A stretch of DNA of 64,000 bases from Phlegmacium glaucopus (GCA_015039465.1 MU130701.1:669509-733508); one strand, 5' to 3'; shown: positions 1 to 11,069, numbered from the stretch's first letter. The notes: a model not told the origin generated them from the letters alone. Program-made: numbers and translations.

Positions 1-204
1 TGGACTCATGGACTTGTACTGGTCAAGTCGGGTTTGAGATTTAATAAAAAATATTTTCCAGATTTAACCAATGGAGAATAAGGTCTATTTAGTCACTTTC
101 CATTTTGATTATTATAATTATTACTTTATGTTTGAACAGTAAAAAGTAAATAAGACCATAACATGGTGAATAGTAAAATAATAAAAGTGTACTGTGATAA
201 ACTA

Positions 205-330
205 ATAAATAAAAGGTATTGAGGTAATAGAGATATAATCATAAATTTAGGGGGGAGTGAAATCGTCCCTAGGAATAGGAAAGGAGAAACCTAGGAGACG
301 ATCCACTGTTGATATTTAACCTAAGAACGT
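205..330. repeat. Direct repeat copy 1 with internal hairpin
   Basis: This segment and 1555-1680 share a TATAATCAT(A/G)AATTTA lead-in followed by ATCGTCCCTAGG, a short purine-rich spacer, then CCTAGG(A/G)GACGATCC. The ends of that motif are complementary, so it can form a stem-loop. A third partial copy (CCTAGGGGACGATCG) lies near 1709-1725. The element type is unknown. Confidence 0.5.
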
Positions 331-554
331 TATACTCATATAATTATTGTACCATTTGGACTTCAATATTTCATTTACTCTGTACAATAACTAATACATG
401 ATACGGTCTGGTTTCTTACTACATGAAGACTAACCTTTATATATCACAACCACTGAACCTATTTATAAAAGTAATATCTATGTCCATGTTACACAGTAAA
501 TTGTACGTTTATTCATCTATAGAATGAATTCATAAACGGAACCCTATTTCACCA

Positions 555-700
555 AGTCTTGACCAAGAGTCTAAAGACCGGTTAGGTCTTGGTCTTGGTC
601 TTGGTCTACCGACCCCCACTTGGTCTTGGTCTTGACTTGGTCTTGGCGCCAAACCAAGTCGACCAAGACCAAGAGACCTGACCAAGTCTTGGCTTGAAGC
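555..700. repeat. GGTCTT/CCAAGA-rich minisatellite
   Basis: Runs of GGTCTTGGTCTTGGTCTTGG, degenerate CTTGGTCTTGACTTGGTC and, further on, the complementary CCAAGACCAAG. This two-strand pattern resembles the subterminal repeats of the hAT elements elsewhere in the window, but no clear terminal inverted repeat was found. Confidence 0.4.
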
Positions 701-1554
701 CGTAGGAATGGTCATGTTATCCTTCTTACTTCGGAAGTCTTTAGTAGATTATATCAAAAGAAACTTGGACACCAGTGTGACGTCAACGTCACCGGTGGTG
801 ACAAGAAATTAAATGGAGTTAAAGACTAGAAAAAAAGGTTTAAGTATACCATGTGATATAGGTAGGACCTGGTGGGTGGGTATAAGAGTGAACAGACACT
901 CCCGGCAGCACTGTGCGCCGTATATGTTCAAGAAAAAAAGAAGAAAAAAGAACCGACAGGTATTGAATAACAACCCGATCATCATTACTTTGCCAGGTTA
1001 GTGTCTTGTAGACATTTTATATTATGAACAATCGTTTTTAGGTTTGTCGTGGATACTCAGACTGCTGCTTCTAGTTATTCAACTATTTGAATTAAACTCT
1101 TGTTCTGTCCCTGTATGTAGTAACTCTAGAAAACAGCATAAGAAGAAGAACAGTAGTCCTTTTCAGGTAGGCAGACCGTACCAGGCCGAGTACAGACCGT
1201 CCAAATCGACGGTCTTTAGGAGCAGGAGGGTAAAAAAAAGTCTTAAAAATATATCGGTCTTAATATAATATTTACGAGTCTTAAAAGAATAACGAGTCAA
1301 GACGGTATTTAACGAAGGGAGGTCTTTTGACAATTGCGTTGCAAACAATCCCCTGTGGGCTGAAATTGGGTTTGGAGTTGAGATCTTAGTATGTGGGGTG
1401 GAAAGGCTGCTGGAGGCTGGAAGGCAGGTTGAGGCGAAGGCAGTGGCCAACTGAGGCCTTAGGGCATCAAGGCGAGGCTGAGGCCAGGAGGCTAAGTGAG
1501 GCAGAAAATAAAGATAAAAAGTATAGCGTGGTGAAGAATAAATTAATTAATTAA

Positions 1555-1680
1555 TAATAGCATAGTAAGGAAATAAATAAAATATAGAGGCAATACAGGT
1601 ATAATCATGAATTTATGGGGGTCGGATCGTCCCTAGGGGTAGGAAAGGAGAAACCTAGGGGACGATCCATTCAGTGAACA
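1555..1680. repeat. Direct repeat copy 2 with internal hairpin
   Basis: Second copy of the 205-330 repeat, about 1.35 kb downstream in the same orientation. The two hairpin halves are better preserved here (ATCGTCCCTAGGGG and CCTAGGGGACGATCC). The spacing would fit a small LTR-like or nested element, but no internal genes are visible. Confidence 0.5.
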
Positions 1681-2297
1681 TCTATAGAAAAGACTTTATA
1701 ATAATTGAAACCTAGGGGACGATCGAACTGATTCAGTCGCAGCGTCAACGGGATTGTAATGCTCATCTTTCCTAGAGGGAAATTGTCTGGCTCAGGCCAG
1801 GCGTGTCACCTTGCTATCAGGTTAAATGTCGGGGGCTAAGCCCGGTTAGTCTGAGGCATGTGAGGGTCTGGCACCGAGGGAGGAACAGAAGTGTCGTGTG
1901 TAGAGGCTCGCCGAGGAAGGATAGTCGGTACCGACTACTTGCGAAAGTTGGGGCCAAATGAAAATGAAGAGTAGAAATGAGAGGGGAACTAAGTTTGTTG
2001 GTGAGGTTGAATTTACAGTTTTGGAATTAGGTTTGGGTTTGGGTGTGAAGCTCATTGGGTCTGGGTGTTCATGTGAAAGACTGAAAGTCAGGAAAAACTG
2101 AGTGTTCCATAACAATAGTATTTTTTCTTTTCATGTTTGCTATTAGTGATGTCATGGTTATAACACCAATACTACAAACTTCTGGCCTTAACTTTTAAGA
2201 TATATTTATAAATAAGGTGTAATTTTAGAAAATAAAACTTAAAATGAAAAATTCTTATCTAATTGGTGATATCTTAACAAAAGTCTATTTTTAACTG

Positions 2298-2469
2298 GTT
2301 CTTATGGTTCGAACTGGTTCTTATGGTTCGAACTGGTTCTTATGGTTCGAACTGGTTCTGAACCAGAACCGAACCAAGAGAACCGGTTCGGTTGGTTGGG
2401 TTCTGGTTCTGGTTCTGGTTCTGAGAAAATGGGTCCCAAACCGAACTGAACTGAACTTCGGCATCCCTG
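2298..2469 (+). mobile_element. Orphan right end of a hAT element
   Basis: The segment has repeated TTATGGTTCGAACTGG, then GGTTCTGGTTCTGG repeats, and ends in GAACTGAACTTCGGCATCCCT. It matches closely, in the same order, the right 170 bp of the complete hAT element (58430-58596, which ends GAACTTCGGCAACCCTA). No matching left end was found between 1 and 2297, so this is a solo or truncated end. Confidence 0.75.
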
Positions 2470-2486
2470 TTGGGATAATTTCACAG

Positions 2487-2525
2487 CTAGAACAGAGAAC
2501 TAGAACAGAGAACTAGAACAGAGAA
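2487..2525. repeat. 13-bp tandem repeat, three copies
   Basis: CTAGAACAGAGAA occurs three times in direct succession. A related 'CTAGAACAGAGAACTG' reappears near 2565. An 11-bp palindromic pair (GTCTCAACTTT...AAAGTTGAGAC) lies just beyond at about 2634-2661. No function is suggested. Confidence 0.7.
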
Positions 2526-2779
2526 GTCTCAACTTTAGTATAAAGTTGTGTATTAATTATTATACCTAGAACAGAGAACTGTAACTAGGTAATTGTTAGA
2601 TATAATATTAAGTGAATAAATGAATAAACTCATGTCTCAACTTTAGTATAAAGTTGAGACTTGCTACAGTAAAAACCGTGACTAAAGAATGTGATGGTTA
2701 TTGTGACATAAAAATAAAAGGAGCGATAAGATATGAAATAGATAAATACTTAATAGGAGATTAACGAGATGAAACTATA

Positions 2780-3031
2780 CTGTACCATTTTGATCAATTC
2801 GGCCATCCCCTGTCCCCGGCCTTGTGGACGTGGCCAAAATTGGTCGCTTGTCCCCTGTCCCCTCCCGAGTGGCTAGGGTTAAAAATGGCCAAATATGACC
2901 CTGGCCACATATAACCCTGGCTGACTTTTCAATAATTGTCCCCAGTCCCCCAGCCGGTTGCCAGAAATAAAATTCCATCCATTGTGTCCTCTGTCCCCCC
3001 CCCCCCAGCCAAATTGATCAAAATGGTACAG
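2780..3031. mobile_element. Tc1/mariner-type MITE with TA duplication
   Basis: A 252-bp non-coding element. Left end CTGTACCATTTTGATCAATT and right end AATTGATCAAAATGGTACAG are perfect inverted repeats of at least 20 bp, and both are flanked by TA (2778-2779 and 3032-3033). The interior is rich in CCCTGTCCCC motifs. The ends differ from those of the autonomous Tc1/mariner element at 3663-7169, so a different transposase would have moved it. Confidence 0.75.
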
Positions 3032-3033
3032 TA

Positions 3034-3660
3034 CTCCAACAATCCCTATGTACTGGCTGCAGCCTATCTCATTGGTAACTGAGATGTAGTACATGACAAC
3101 AGGAAACTCCTATATGACAATGTACTGGTGGGTGTGATGTTACTACTTAGTCTTATCATGTTAGGCTATCTTGAGTCTATCTCATAATGACTCACCTATC
3201 TCTGATTTTTGCATGTGGGTGGACAGACAGGTAGGAATGGAGTGGATGGCAACATGCTCTGAAAGAACAGAAGCTCCAGGAAGTAGTTATTCTGAGATTT
3301 TGGGTGTTTCTGTGATTTTTGTTTTCACAGCTGTGACCAGTGTTAGATTTAGTGTAAGTGGAGTACTCAGTAGTTGGTACATATTAAAGGAACTTAGCCC
3401 AACTGACCTAAAGAATTTAAATGGGAACAACTAATCCATAAATTTGTCCAGGGACTGTATTATTGTGTGCTACACCATGGGCATACTTATATGCAATTTT
3501 TCAAAGTTTGACCCCCAAAAACTTTTTTTTTTAAGCCTCTGGCAGCCCCCCAACCCCAGGTTCCGGGTTTGATTCCTGGCCTTGTCATGTGATATCACAT
3601 GACAAAGCCGAAATACATATATTTTTTCTGGCACAAAAACAAAATAAAAAACAACAATCT
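3034..3660. other. Gene-free stretch before the Tc1 element
   Basis: An 87-codon frame (3171-3434) has no recognisable features and looks non-coding. Near 3560-3580 the sequence GGGTTTGATTCCTGGC resembles a pol III B box, but I see no A box and no cloverleaf. No gene is supported. Confidence 0.5.
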
Positions 3661-3662
3661 TA

Positions 3663-3713
3663 CAGACCTTTCGGAAATTCTTGGCCGGCGGCCAATTTCG
3701 GTGTTTTAAAATA
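3663..3713 (+). repeat. Left terminal inverted repeat of Tc1/mariner element
   Basis: 51 bp, complementary to 7119-7169. The only differences are in a four-base block in the middle (GCGG against TTGC). The outermost bases are CAGACC, directly next to TA. These ends are the expected transposase binding sites. Confidence 0.93.
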
Positions 3714-3810
3714 TAAAAAATAGGAGAAAATCAAAAAATCAAAAATTGTAGCATTGGCTCTCCTTAGGGCGTAAGAACAACTATATATACCCTATACAGT
3801 GTTATATACC

Positions 3811-5900
3811 ATGTCTGATGACGACCCCGACGCTCCTTTGGACTTTCCCTCATCCGACACTGAACATTACCCCGAATCTGCCAGAAACAAAAAATCTCCG
3901 TATATATGGGAACCTGAAATCCTTCAAATCATGAAAGAAGCCGGCTTTGGTCCAGAAGACATGGAAAACTCACCTCATGAAGAGTCTCAGTCCGAACAGG
4001 AAGATTGTGACGAGGAAGGAGAAGTTTTTGAAGGTGAGCTTGTTCATCTGGCAGCCTGCTGATGCTCTATGCTGACGTGGCTTGACAGCAACAAACCAAC
4101 CAGCGCAAGCCCGGCCTGCTGGAAAATTAAAAATAAAACTCCTTGCACCGAAGCCTCCTTCGAAGGCTGGTACTGCCAGTCAGCAAGTGGTACCCACAAA
4201 ACCTTCCAAGTCTCCGAGTCATCAAGGTCGTTGGAATATGCTAGCTGACAGCAAAACACTACCAGTCCTGACGGGTGCACCTGTAAAAGCCAAGAAACAT
4301 CAACTCGAAGCTGATACCGAGAATTCGGACACTCACAAGGAAGAAATGCGTATCAAAAAGAAGAAACATCCAAAAAAGAAAGCTCGACTTGACAACACTG
4401 ACTCCGAGTCGGAACCGCAAGGCGAAGGTGCCACAGTGACTGCCACCAACAATATAGAACAGCCTCCTTCCAAGAAGAAACGTGGAAGACCTCGCAAGAC
4501 TGTTGAAGAGAAGGTTTCCAAGCCTGTCGCAGGTTCTGCCTTCAATGCATCTGTGTTTGTCTCGGTTGAAAACCCACCACAGCTCATGCATGGAAAGACC
4601 CACAAGACAGATAAACATGTTGCCCAAGAACCTCGTGTCGAAGGCCCATTTACCCTGATCAGATCTATGAAGTGGGCGGATTTTCTTGATGAGATAGCAG
4701 GGTGGGTTGGTGTAGATAAAGAGAACTTACGCATCAATGGCCTATCTTGGGGATTCCAGAAACAGAAGGCCCATTTGCCACTCACGAATGAGCAAGCATT
4801 CAAGACGCTCAGGGAGCAAGTGAAAGCCAAGAATAGCTCTGCTACGGTCATTTTCATTTACCATCCGATCTGCAAGCACCCAAAAAATCAAGATGCCGCA
4901 AATCCAACAATTGTCAACAATACAGAAGAGGAAACTCGTTGGGGAAAAAAGGTGAGCAGGCCATCGCAGGCCATGGTTGAAGTCCAAACGGAGTCTCATG
5001 CACACACTCTATTATTTAGCTAAGCCTTGATGACAAGCTCGCTCCCATTATTGTTCAACTTGAAACACTGTATGCGGTTGGTCATTGTTCAGAGCACCCT
5101 CGTATCCATTGCTTTTATACATCCATTCGTCCAAATGAGTCATGGCATTTCGAACTCAACAAGGCCAGATTAGCTGTCTGGGCCAACGCAATTGTAAGTG
5201 ATCTACTTAATTCTCAATACCATTGTATGTACTGACTTCTCAATAGAACAGAAAAGAAGTCAATTATGAACGTGCTCCTATTGGACGCAATTTTTTTGGT
5301 GCCAAAGATAGGATACAGTCAAAGAATTCAAACACAGTTGTTCAAGTTGTACCGCAAACGCCACCACCACCTCACCTTGGTGGAAACTCTTTTGCGCCAC
5401 CTCCTCCCCATGCTTATGCATGGCCACCTTTCTATTCAGGTCCTCAGCAGGGTGCGCACCTGTCTCCTAATCCAATGTCACCGAGTCCTATCCCATTTCA
5501 TTATCCACCATCTCTGAGTCCTTATTATCCGTTTTCGACCCCTTTCGGATATGGGAGCCTGTCATCATGGGGTTATCCTACGACTCCTCAAACACCGGGC
5601 CCCAAAATCATCCCACCAGCTGCAAACACACCTCAGGTCCTGCCGCTGCCTGACTTGCCTGAGATTCCTGCACCTGCTGATCCAACCTCTTTCCCTGCAA
5701 CGCCAGACCTCAAAGCTTGGTGTATGGAACACATGCTTGGTAAAGTTGAATATGAAGGCCTTTTAAGACTTGGCTTCCGAGTTGGTGATGGTCATGAATT
5801 GGCCAATCTTGAGAGAGCTACATGGGAGTGGGCTGGTATTGCTCCCTTGGCCCGGATGCGAATCCTTGCTGCCTGTCAAGCCACTGTCCCTTCAGATTAG
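3811..5900 (+). CDS. AT-hook accessory (cargo) protein of the Tc1/mariner element
   Basis: Exons 3811-4033, 4089-4951, 5020-5193 and 5247-5900, all GT-AG and phase-consistent, encode 637 aa. An acidic N-terminus (MSDDDPDAPLD) is followed by a lysine-rich region with KKKRGRPRK, a canonical AT-hook (DNA minor-groove binding). Next comes a compact alpha/beta segment with SMKWADFLDEIAGW and VIFIYHP, whose layout resembles a ubiquitin/PB1-like fold (inference). A Cys/His-containing block has GHCSEHPRIHCFY and ARLAVWANAI, then a long Pro-rich linker, and a helical C-terminus with LKAWCMEHMLG, EYEGLLRLGF and WEWAG, which I would compare with SAM domains. I recognise it as resembling hypothetical proteins common in mushroom genomes, not a named family. 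Its place inside the inverted repeats, convergent with the transposase, suggests a role in transposition, targeting or regulation. Start: first ATG, 148 bp inside the element. Confidence 0.85.
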
Positions 5901-5966
5901 TATTCCCAACTTGTGACAATGTTTATTTTAATACGATTTTATTTAATATATGTCCTTTTAAACGGT

Positions 5967-7042
5967 CTATGCTGGGAGATAACCACAGTCTCGGAACCAC
6001 CCTCGAGCTTTCTCTGGTGTAACTACCTCGAAACAGGCATCAATAAGATCTTGTTCAGGAAAATGGCTGTTAGCAAAGCGATAATAATATCGACGGAGGT
6101 GGGCTTTCACTAGGAAGATGAACATTAACCCATGAATAAAAGCAATGATCAGTTAAAACCTACCACAGCTGAAACTTTCTTCAATTGGGCTGAAGTCTGG
6201 CGAATATGGCGGCAAAAATACCAGACAGCGACCAGCAGCTTCAATAACTTCTCGCAAAGCGTCACTCTTATGTGTTGCACAGTTATCCATAATGAAGACA
6301 CTGTGCGATTCTGGATATGGGTTGGTGCAAGGAATCTCCAAGGAGTATCAATATCCTTGAGAACCATGGATCAGGAGAAATGACACACCAAATCGTTGAC
6401 AATGAAGTCAAAAAACTCTTCTCCATCAATGGAGCCTTCGACAGCTCGTGCAGCAATATAACCATCGATAGTGAGGGCTGGTAGAATACTGTAGCGCGTT
6501 CCCCTGTCCAACAAGACACTAAGAACAGGGTCACTGCCAGACAACGCGCGCCCATATTTCCGGATCAAAGTCCTGTTGTCTTTGCTGGATTCGTCGAGAA
6601 CAACCATCTGTTCAGCAGTATAGGTGCTCAGGATATTGTACATCCAGTTGGCACATAATTCGTGGTCTCCTTCGGCTGCTGCACGACGCATGAGTTTGCG
6701 TGTTAGTCCTAGTTCCCTGAGATTCTCGTGCAAGGCAGTTGTCGAGATCTGAACTTCATGGTAAAGTGCCAGCCATACCCCAATCTCATCGAGGTAAAGT
6801 TCAGGGCTCTCCTGAATGAGGTTGCGCAGGTCTTCGGCAACATCTGCAGAAAGTATGCGTCGTCTACCCCGAAGGGATGAGAGTGGATTGACGCAACCCT
6901 GCGTTTGGTAGTTATCGTGCCAGCGGTCAATACTTTTGGGTGACACACCGAGAACATCTGCAATGTCATGCATTTCCCAGCCATCCTCAAGCAGCTGGAG
7001 GGCTCTCCTCTTCATATCTGCGCTGATTGGACGATATACCAT
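5967..7042 (-). CDS. Tc1/mariner-family DD34E transposase
   Basis: Exons 7042-6389, 6335-6164 and 6109-5967 (introns of 53 and 54 bp) give 322 aa, the usual size. The N-terminal third is a paired-type/helix-turn-helix DNA-binding region (DGWEMHDIADVLGVSPKSID). The catalytic aspartates are in MVVLDESSKDNRT and VFIMDNCATHKS, and the glutamate is in PPYSPDFSPIEESF. I count 34 residues between the second D and the E, so it is DD34E. The enzyme cuts out the element at its ends and inserts it at TA. Without splicing the frame breaks at 6377; with the two introns it is fully open, which argues for a functional gene. It is convergent with the cargo gene. Confidence 0.92.
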
Positions 7043-7118
7043 AGCAAATGAAGAGAAATATACGCTGGAGGCAGCCGGTGCTCATTTTTTGGTTTTCTTA
7101 AATTAAATCTATTTTATT

Positions 7119-7169
7119 TATTTTAAAACACCGAAATTGGGCAACGGCCAAGAATTTCCGAAAGGTCTG
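7119..7169 (-). repeat. Right terminal inverted repeat of Tc1/mariner element
   Basis: Partner of 3663-3713; read on the minus strand it begins CAGACCTTTCGG and is followed outside by TA at 7170-7171. It lies 77 bp upstream of the transposase start, so it may also contain promoter sequence. Confidence 0.93.
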
Positions 7170-7359
7170 TAAATTATAATTTTTTTTATAATATGATTAC
7201 TTTAAAACTAAATGTCATAATAATATAACTACAGAATAAGACTCGTATTGCCGTGCAACGCAACGGCCCGCAACCCTAGTTAAATGGTATGGGAATAGAA
7301 ATGGTCAAAAAGAAAGTCTGTAGAAGAAAACCCTATGGAGTGACTTATTGTGTTTACCA

Positions 7360-9721
7360 TCAAGTTGTTATTATCTCAGGCAAGAATGCGTTGTACGCTG
7401 GGCAAAGTTGGTCCCAAGCATCTGGAGAGAAAGTTCAGGTTAGGAATAAGTTCATAGAGAGAGACAACAAGTAAGAGTTACCTGGAGGAGTTGTCTTGGC
7501 TATCGCTGGTACGTCTTCTGCTAAAACAATAGCAAATCCCCTTGAAAACGTGCCCATCTCAGTAATGTGTCCCTAAAAATTTCACGAGAATATCAATTGC
7601 TTACAAATTCAAGTGCCAATTGATATGACTGAATAAAGCAGTCGAATAAAACAGTCAATGACAGGGGAAATTTACGTAGAGAAATTTGACGAACCAATGC
7701 ATTATCCATGGGCCTTCGTTGTCGGTCACAAAACGGATAGTAACATTATCTGTAGCTCCACCTAAGCTGACAACATCCCGTCGAACAGGGTCCACGAAGT
7801 TATAGGTTGAATTCCCTGCACTCCGAATAACAGCGAAATTATGCTAGATCGAGGGAAGAACGGGATCAGTTGATGAGGTACATGAAACAGTCAGGACTGA
7901 GTTGCCTTACCCCATGAAGATGAATAGGATGCTGTACAAGGAACGGATGGCTGTCAGTAAAAAGAAGCTTGTTGGTAAATAAAGTGAAGGCCGTATGTTA
8001 CTCACGGGACTACCAGCCGAACCTCCAGGGATGGAAATTTCGATTACTTTGTTGGGAGGTAGAACGTATACAGATCCAGGGGGCAGTAGGTCTTGTGGGG
8101 TCGAGGCACCGCTGATGATTTGAAGAAGCACAGGAACGCTAGGTGGAGTAAAACTGGCATTATTGACGGTAAAGCTAAATGGTCTCGGATTAAACTTGAC
8201 ATCAAGATTCAAATTGACATCGGCGGCTCCGGGTACAGGAACGCCAGGGGCAGCTGGATTTTCAAGAGGATGGAGATTGGTCTCTACCAATGGATTGCTG
8301 AGGCATGGTGTAGTGGTGGGTTCAGCAACGGGTGCGCCTTTATATCTGAGAATGGCTGAATTGACTCCGCCAATGAAGTTCATAGTGCCAAGGCTGGGGA
8401 GGGCACGAACCCAGTAGTTGTCGACAGGTTGATCGGCAGTCAAAATGAAGGAGTAACGTTGACCAACGAATATTGAAATAGAGTCAACAACGAGGGGTGT
8501 AACATTACTTCCGTCCACTTCAATTATGGTCTAGAGCCCCAAGGTAGGTTCTTCCGTTAGGATCTGCATTGGTGCTAATTCAAACAACTTACCATGTTAT
8601 GTCCATCGATCGAAAATGTGAAACTAGGATCACAAGAGATTGACACCAGTCTGAAACGATAACGCTTTCCTTCTTTAACATTGATCACTGCGAGATCGGA
8701 GTTTGGGCCACCAGAAAAGCGCCCCAAGCCATTAATAAGAGTTGAATTTGCTTGCCCGATAGGAGCGGCCGCAGGAGAGGTAAGGTGATACCTTATTAAA
8801 ACATTAGCAACGGCGAACGGGGGTAACATAGAATAACTAATACCAGTCTGCGAGAGTTATAACAGTATCGTCTGGATAATACGGAAGAGAACGTTAGAGT
8901 GTAAAAAACAATAGACGAGGACAGATCTCACCATCATCGATATCGTAACTACATCGCACAAAATCGTCAGTGAAAGCCTGTCGATGTTCAAATGTCCGAC
9001 TTACAAGTCAAGATACGGGTCTTCTGGATCATAAATTACGAGTGCACCTCGAAGGCCATCGCAGTATTGGGTCTCTACGCAGCAGATCGTCTTTCAATCC
9101 CAAGTAAGAGTAAACTTTGAAGATGAAACCTACCATGATGTGAGTGATACCAAAATGTTCCTGCCTGGTCTGGGACAGAGAACTCATACAAGAAAGAATC
9201 TCCAGGAATAATTGGACATTGAGAGACTCCGACAGGTCCATCTGCGAAGTTAGTCCCTTCTTGGAACAATCCATGCCAATGCTATGGTAGGTTTGGTACG
9301 CGTCGTGAGAAAATGAAAATCGGTTCGCGTTTTGTTCAACTTACAATACTTGTGCTTCTGAGCATGGTCGTGTCCGTCAATTCATCAATCACATTGATTT
9401 TAAAGCGATCACCCTTGATGTGCTTCATGAAGATTGATGGAATGGAAAACGAAGGAATTACAACGTGCCTTCTCGCCAGTGATCAACGGTCCAGGGAATG
9501 ACACGCCCTTTTGTGTCTTACCAGCGAGGACAGTGCTGACGAAAAGGTTAGACACGAAGATAATAGTAGTGAATTGTATAGTAGGCTCACGAGCGATTAA
9601 AGCCATCAGGTTGCAGAAACTTATTCGCGATGTGTAACTTGGCAGTAGGGCCTATCGAAGCGTAGACACAAGCGGATAAAAGAAGAGGAAAACTTGGAAG
9701 AACAGTGGGAGAGAGCCGCAT
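7360..9721 (-). CDS. lcc: Laccase (secreted multicopper oxidase)
   Basis: Fourteen exons on the minus strand: 9721-9591, 9535-9469, 9413-9345, 9281-9134, 9074-9005, 8948-8932, 8871-8844, 8791-8593, 8530-8006, 7931-7911, 7843-7695, 7628-7605, 7540-7482, 7421-7360. All phases agree; the product is 522 aa, a normal laccase length. A signal peptide ([20 protein letters not shown]) shows secretion. The copper motifs are HWHG (90-93), YHSHH (about 134-138), HPIHLHG (419-425) and HCHINWH (474-480). The residue ten after the T1 cysteine (C475) is F485, the axial position, where Phe is associated with high redox potential. The enzyme oxidises phenols and reduces O2 to water (lignin, pigment or stress metabolism). 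Intron 2 (9468-9414) starts with GC rather than GT. Several exons are microexons of 17-28 nt. The copper motifs seem complete, so it is probably active. Confidence 0.93.
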
Positions 9722-9767
9722 AGTTGTTCGTCAAGTGAATGGCAGCAAGTCATACTGGTAACTGAAC

Positions 9768-9775
9768 CTTTATAT
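9768..9775 (-). promoter_or_regulatory. Putative TATA box of the laccase gene
   Basis: On the minus strand the sequence CATATAAAGG lies about 47 bases upstream of the laccase ATG (9721). Position and sequence fit a fungal TATA element; no transcript data were available. Confidence 0.5.
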
Positions 9776-11069
9776 GTAGCTCTAAAAGCATAGCCCCTTG
9801 AAATGATATTGACCCCGAGTACCCAGATCATAGGCCCCCCCTATAACGCAACGCGCTTGTCGGGAGAAAATGCCTCACTTTCAAGTAACATTTCGTACTC
9901 GAAGCTTGGGCCGTATGCATGAGAAGGAAAAGTTATTTGCGTTTCGCACTGGAACTCACAAGACTGGATGCAGCAGGAAAATACATTTTCTCGAGAAAGT
10001 ATAGATTGAGGATTTATGTCATTCAAGGAGTGAGAATATGGTCAATGCGGTTGACAAGGGTCGGCGGTGTCAAGACATCTGTCGTGAGGAGACGTGTGTC
10101 GATCCCTCTGACTCAGCCCTGGTATGTTATGTAAGGCAGCGGAAGAGCAGACACTGACTGACATTGACAAGCATTGACAGCATCGGTAATTTTAAATTGG
10201 GGATAACACTTCATATATCGTATCTTAGATAAATATAAAGCACTATATATGATTTCAATAATAGCTTCTGAGAGCCTCGATTATCCATTTGGAGAAGAAG
10301 CGATCATAGTATCATCAGTAAGGAAAGCACCGGGTCCGTTAAAGATGGGCTCGATACCTGTGTTCAATATATAACTGGTTGAAAAGAAATGAAGGAAAGG
10401 ATGGAAGAAAAGGAAAGAGAGTAGTGTGTATATATACATTCACATAAGTAATTATAAATTACTCAGAGTCAGTCCATGGCCTATGATATGGATACTGTAA
10501 ATGGCTGGCGCTGAGGTAACCCTCTCATATTTCATCTTTTCAGGTTAGGGCAACCACATAATTAGCTTACTCTCGGTTCGTGTAGACTATAATATGATTA
10601 TCGAACTAGATTTGATTGCTAGCGTTGTGCTAGAGATATAGTGTTACAGGAGATATGATACACTAGCTATCCAAGGTCCTGACTTCTTACTCGAGTTACG
10701 TCCTCGGCAGGGTTGCGGCAGGGGGTTCCGGCAATTTGTGAAGATTTCTGATTCTGACTGTCACTACGTCCACCGCAGGCACATTTAGGCATGTTCGCCG
10801 TTTCAGCTTCTTTGCAGCCTTGCCAGGGGCCGGCTGTGCTCTGGCCACATCAGCGCTCACTCGTCAGAGAAGGGTTAGACAGGCGTTGGACCTGGTTTGT
10901 TACCCAGGTTCTATGCCAAGCCATCAATGATTAATAATAATAATAATAATAATATTTAACTTTGACTCAACTCTGACTTCCTTTATGATTTAAAGACTAC
11001 ATTTTATATAACCTTTCAAGATTTTTCCTGCTGGGCTATTTCTATGAACCCAAGTACAAAAGGACAACG
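9776..11069. other. Shared upstream region of laccase and XPF genes
   Basis: About 1.3 kb between two divergent genes. It holds a (TAA)n microsatellite (about 10930-10954) and no reading frame that resembles a gene. Regulatory elements for laccase probably lie here, but I could not point to a specific operator with confidence. Confidence 0.5.

Larger units (their letters stand above)
1..2297. other. Repeat-rich gene-free left flank
   Basis: No reading frame here looks like a gene; the short ones are of biased, low-complexity composition. The stretch is AT-rich and contains a diverged direct repeat pair (about 205-330 and 1555-1680), a GGTCTT-rich minisatellite (about 555-700) and (TTAA)n runs near 1535-1555. 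I see no tRNA, rRNA or conserved protein. It is probably decayed transposon DNA. Confidence 0.6.
3663..7169. mobile_element. Complete Tc1/mariner DNA transposon with a second gene
   Basis: The 3507-bp element is flanked by the TA duplication of this superfamily (3661-3662 and 7170-7171). Its 51-bp ends begin CAGACCTTTCGGAAATTCTT and differ only at a short central block. Inside lie two convergent genes: an AT-hook protein gene on + (3811-5900) and the DD34E transposase on - (5967-7042). Their stop codons are 66 bp apart. Both genes splice to full-length open frames and the ends are nearly identical, so the copy looks young and possibly mobile. Most Tc1/mariner elements carry only the transposase. 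Confidence 0.93.

Noticed and set aside
3545..3585. tRNA or SINE promoter
   Set aside because: GGGTTTGATTCC is close to a B box, but no A box lies at the right distance and no cloverleaf can be drawn.
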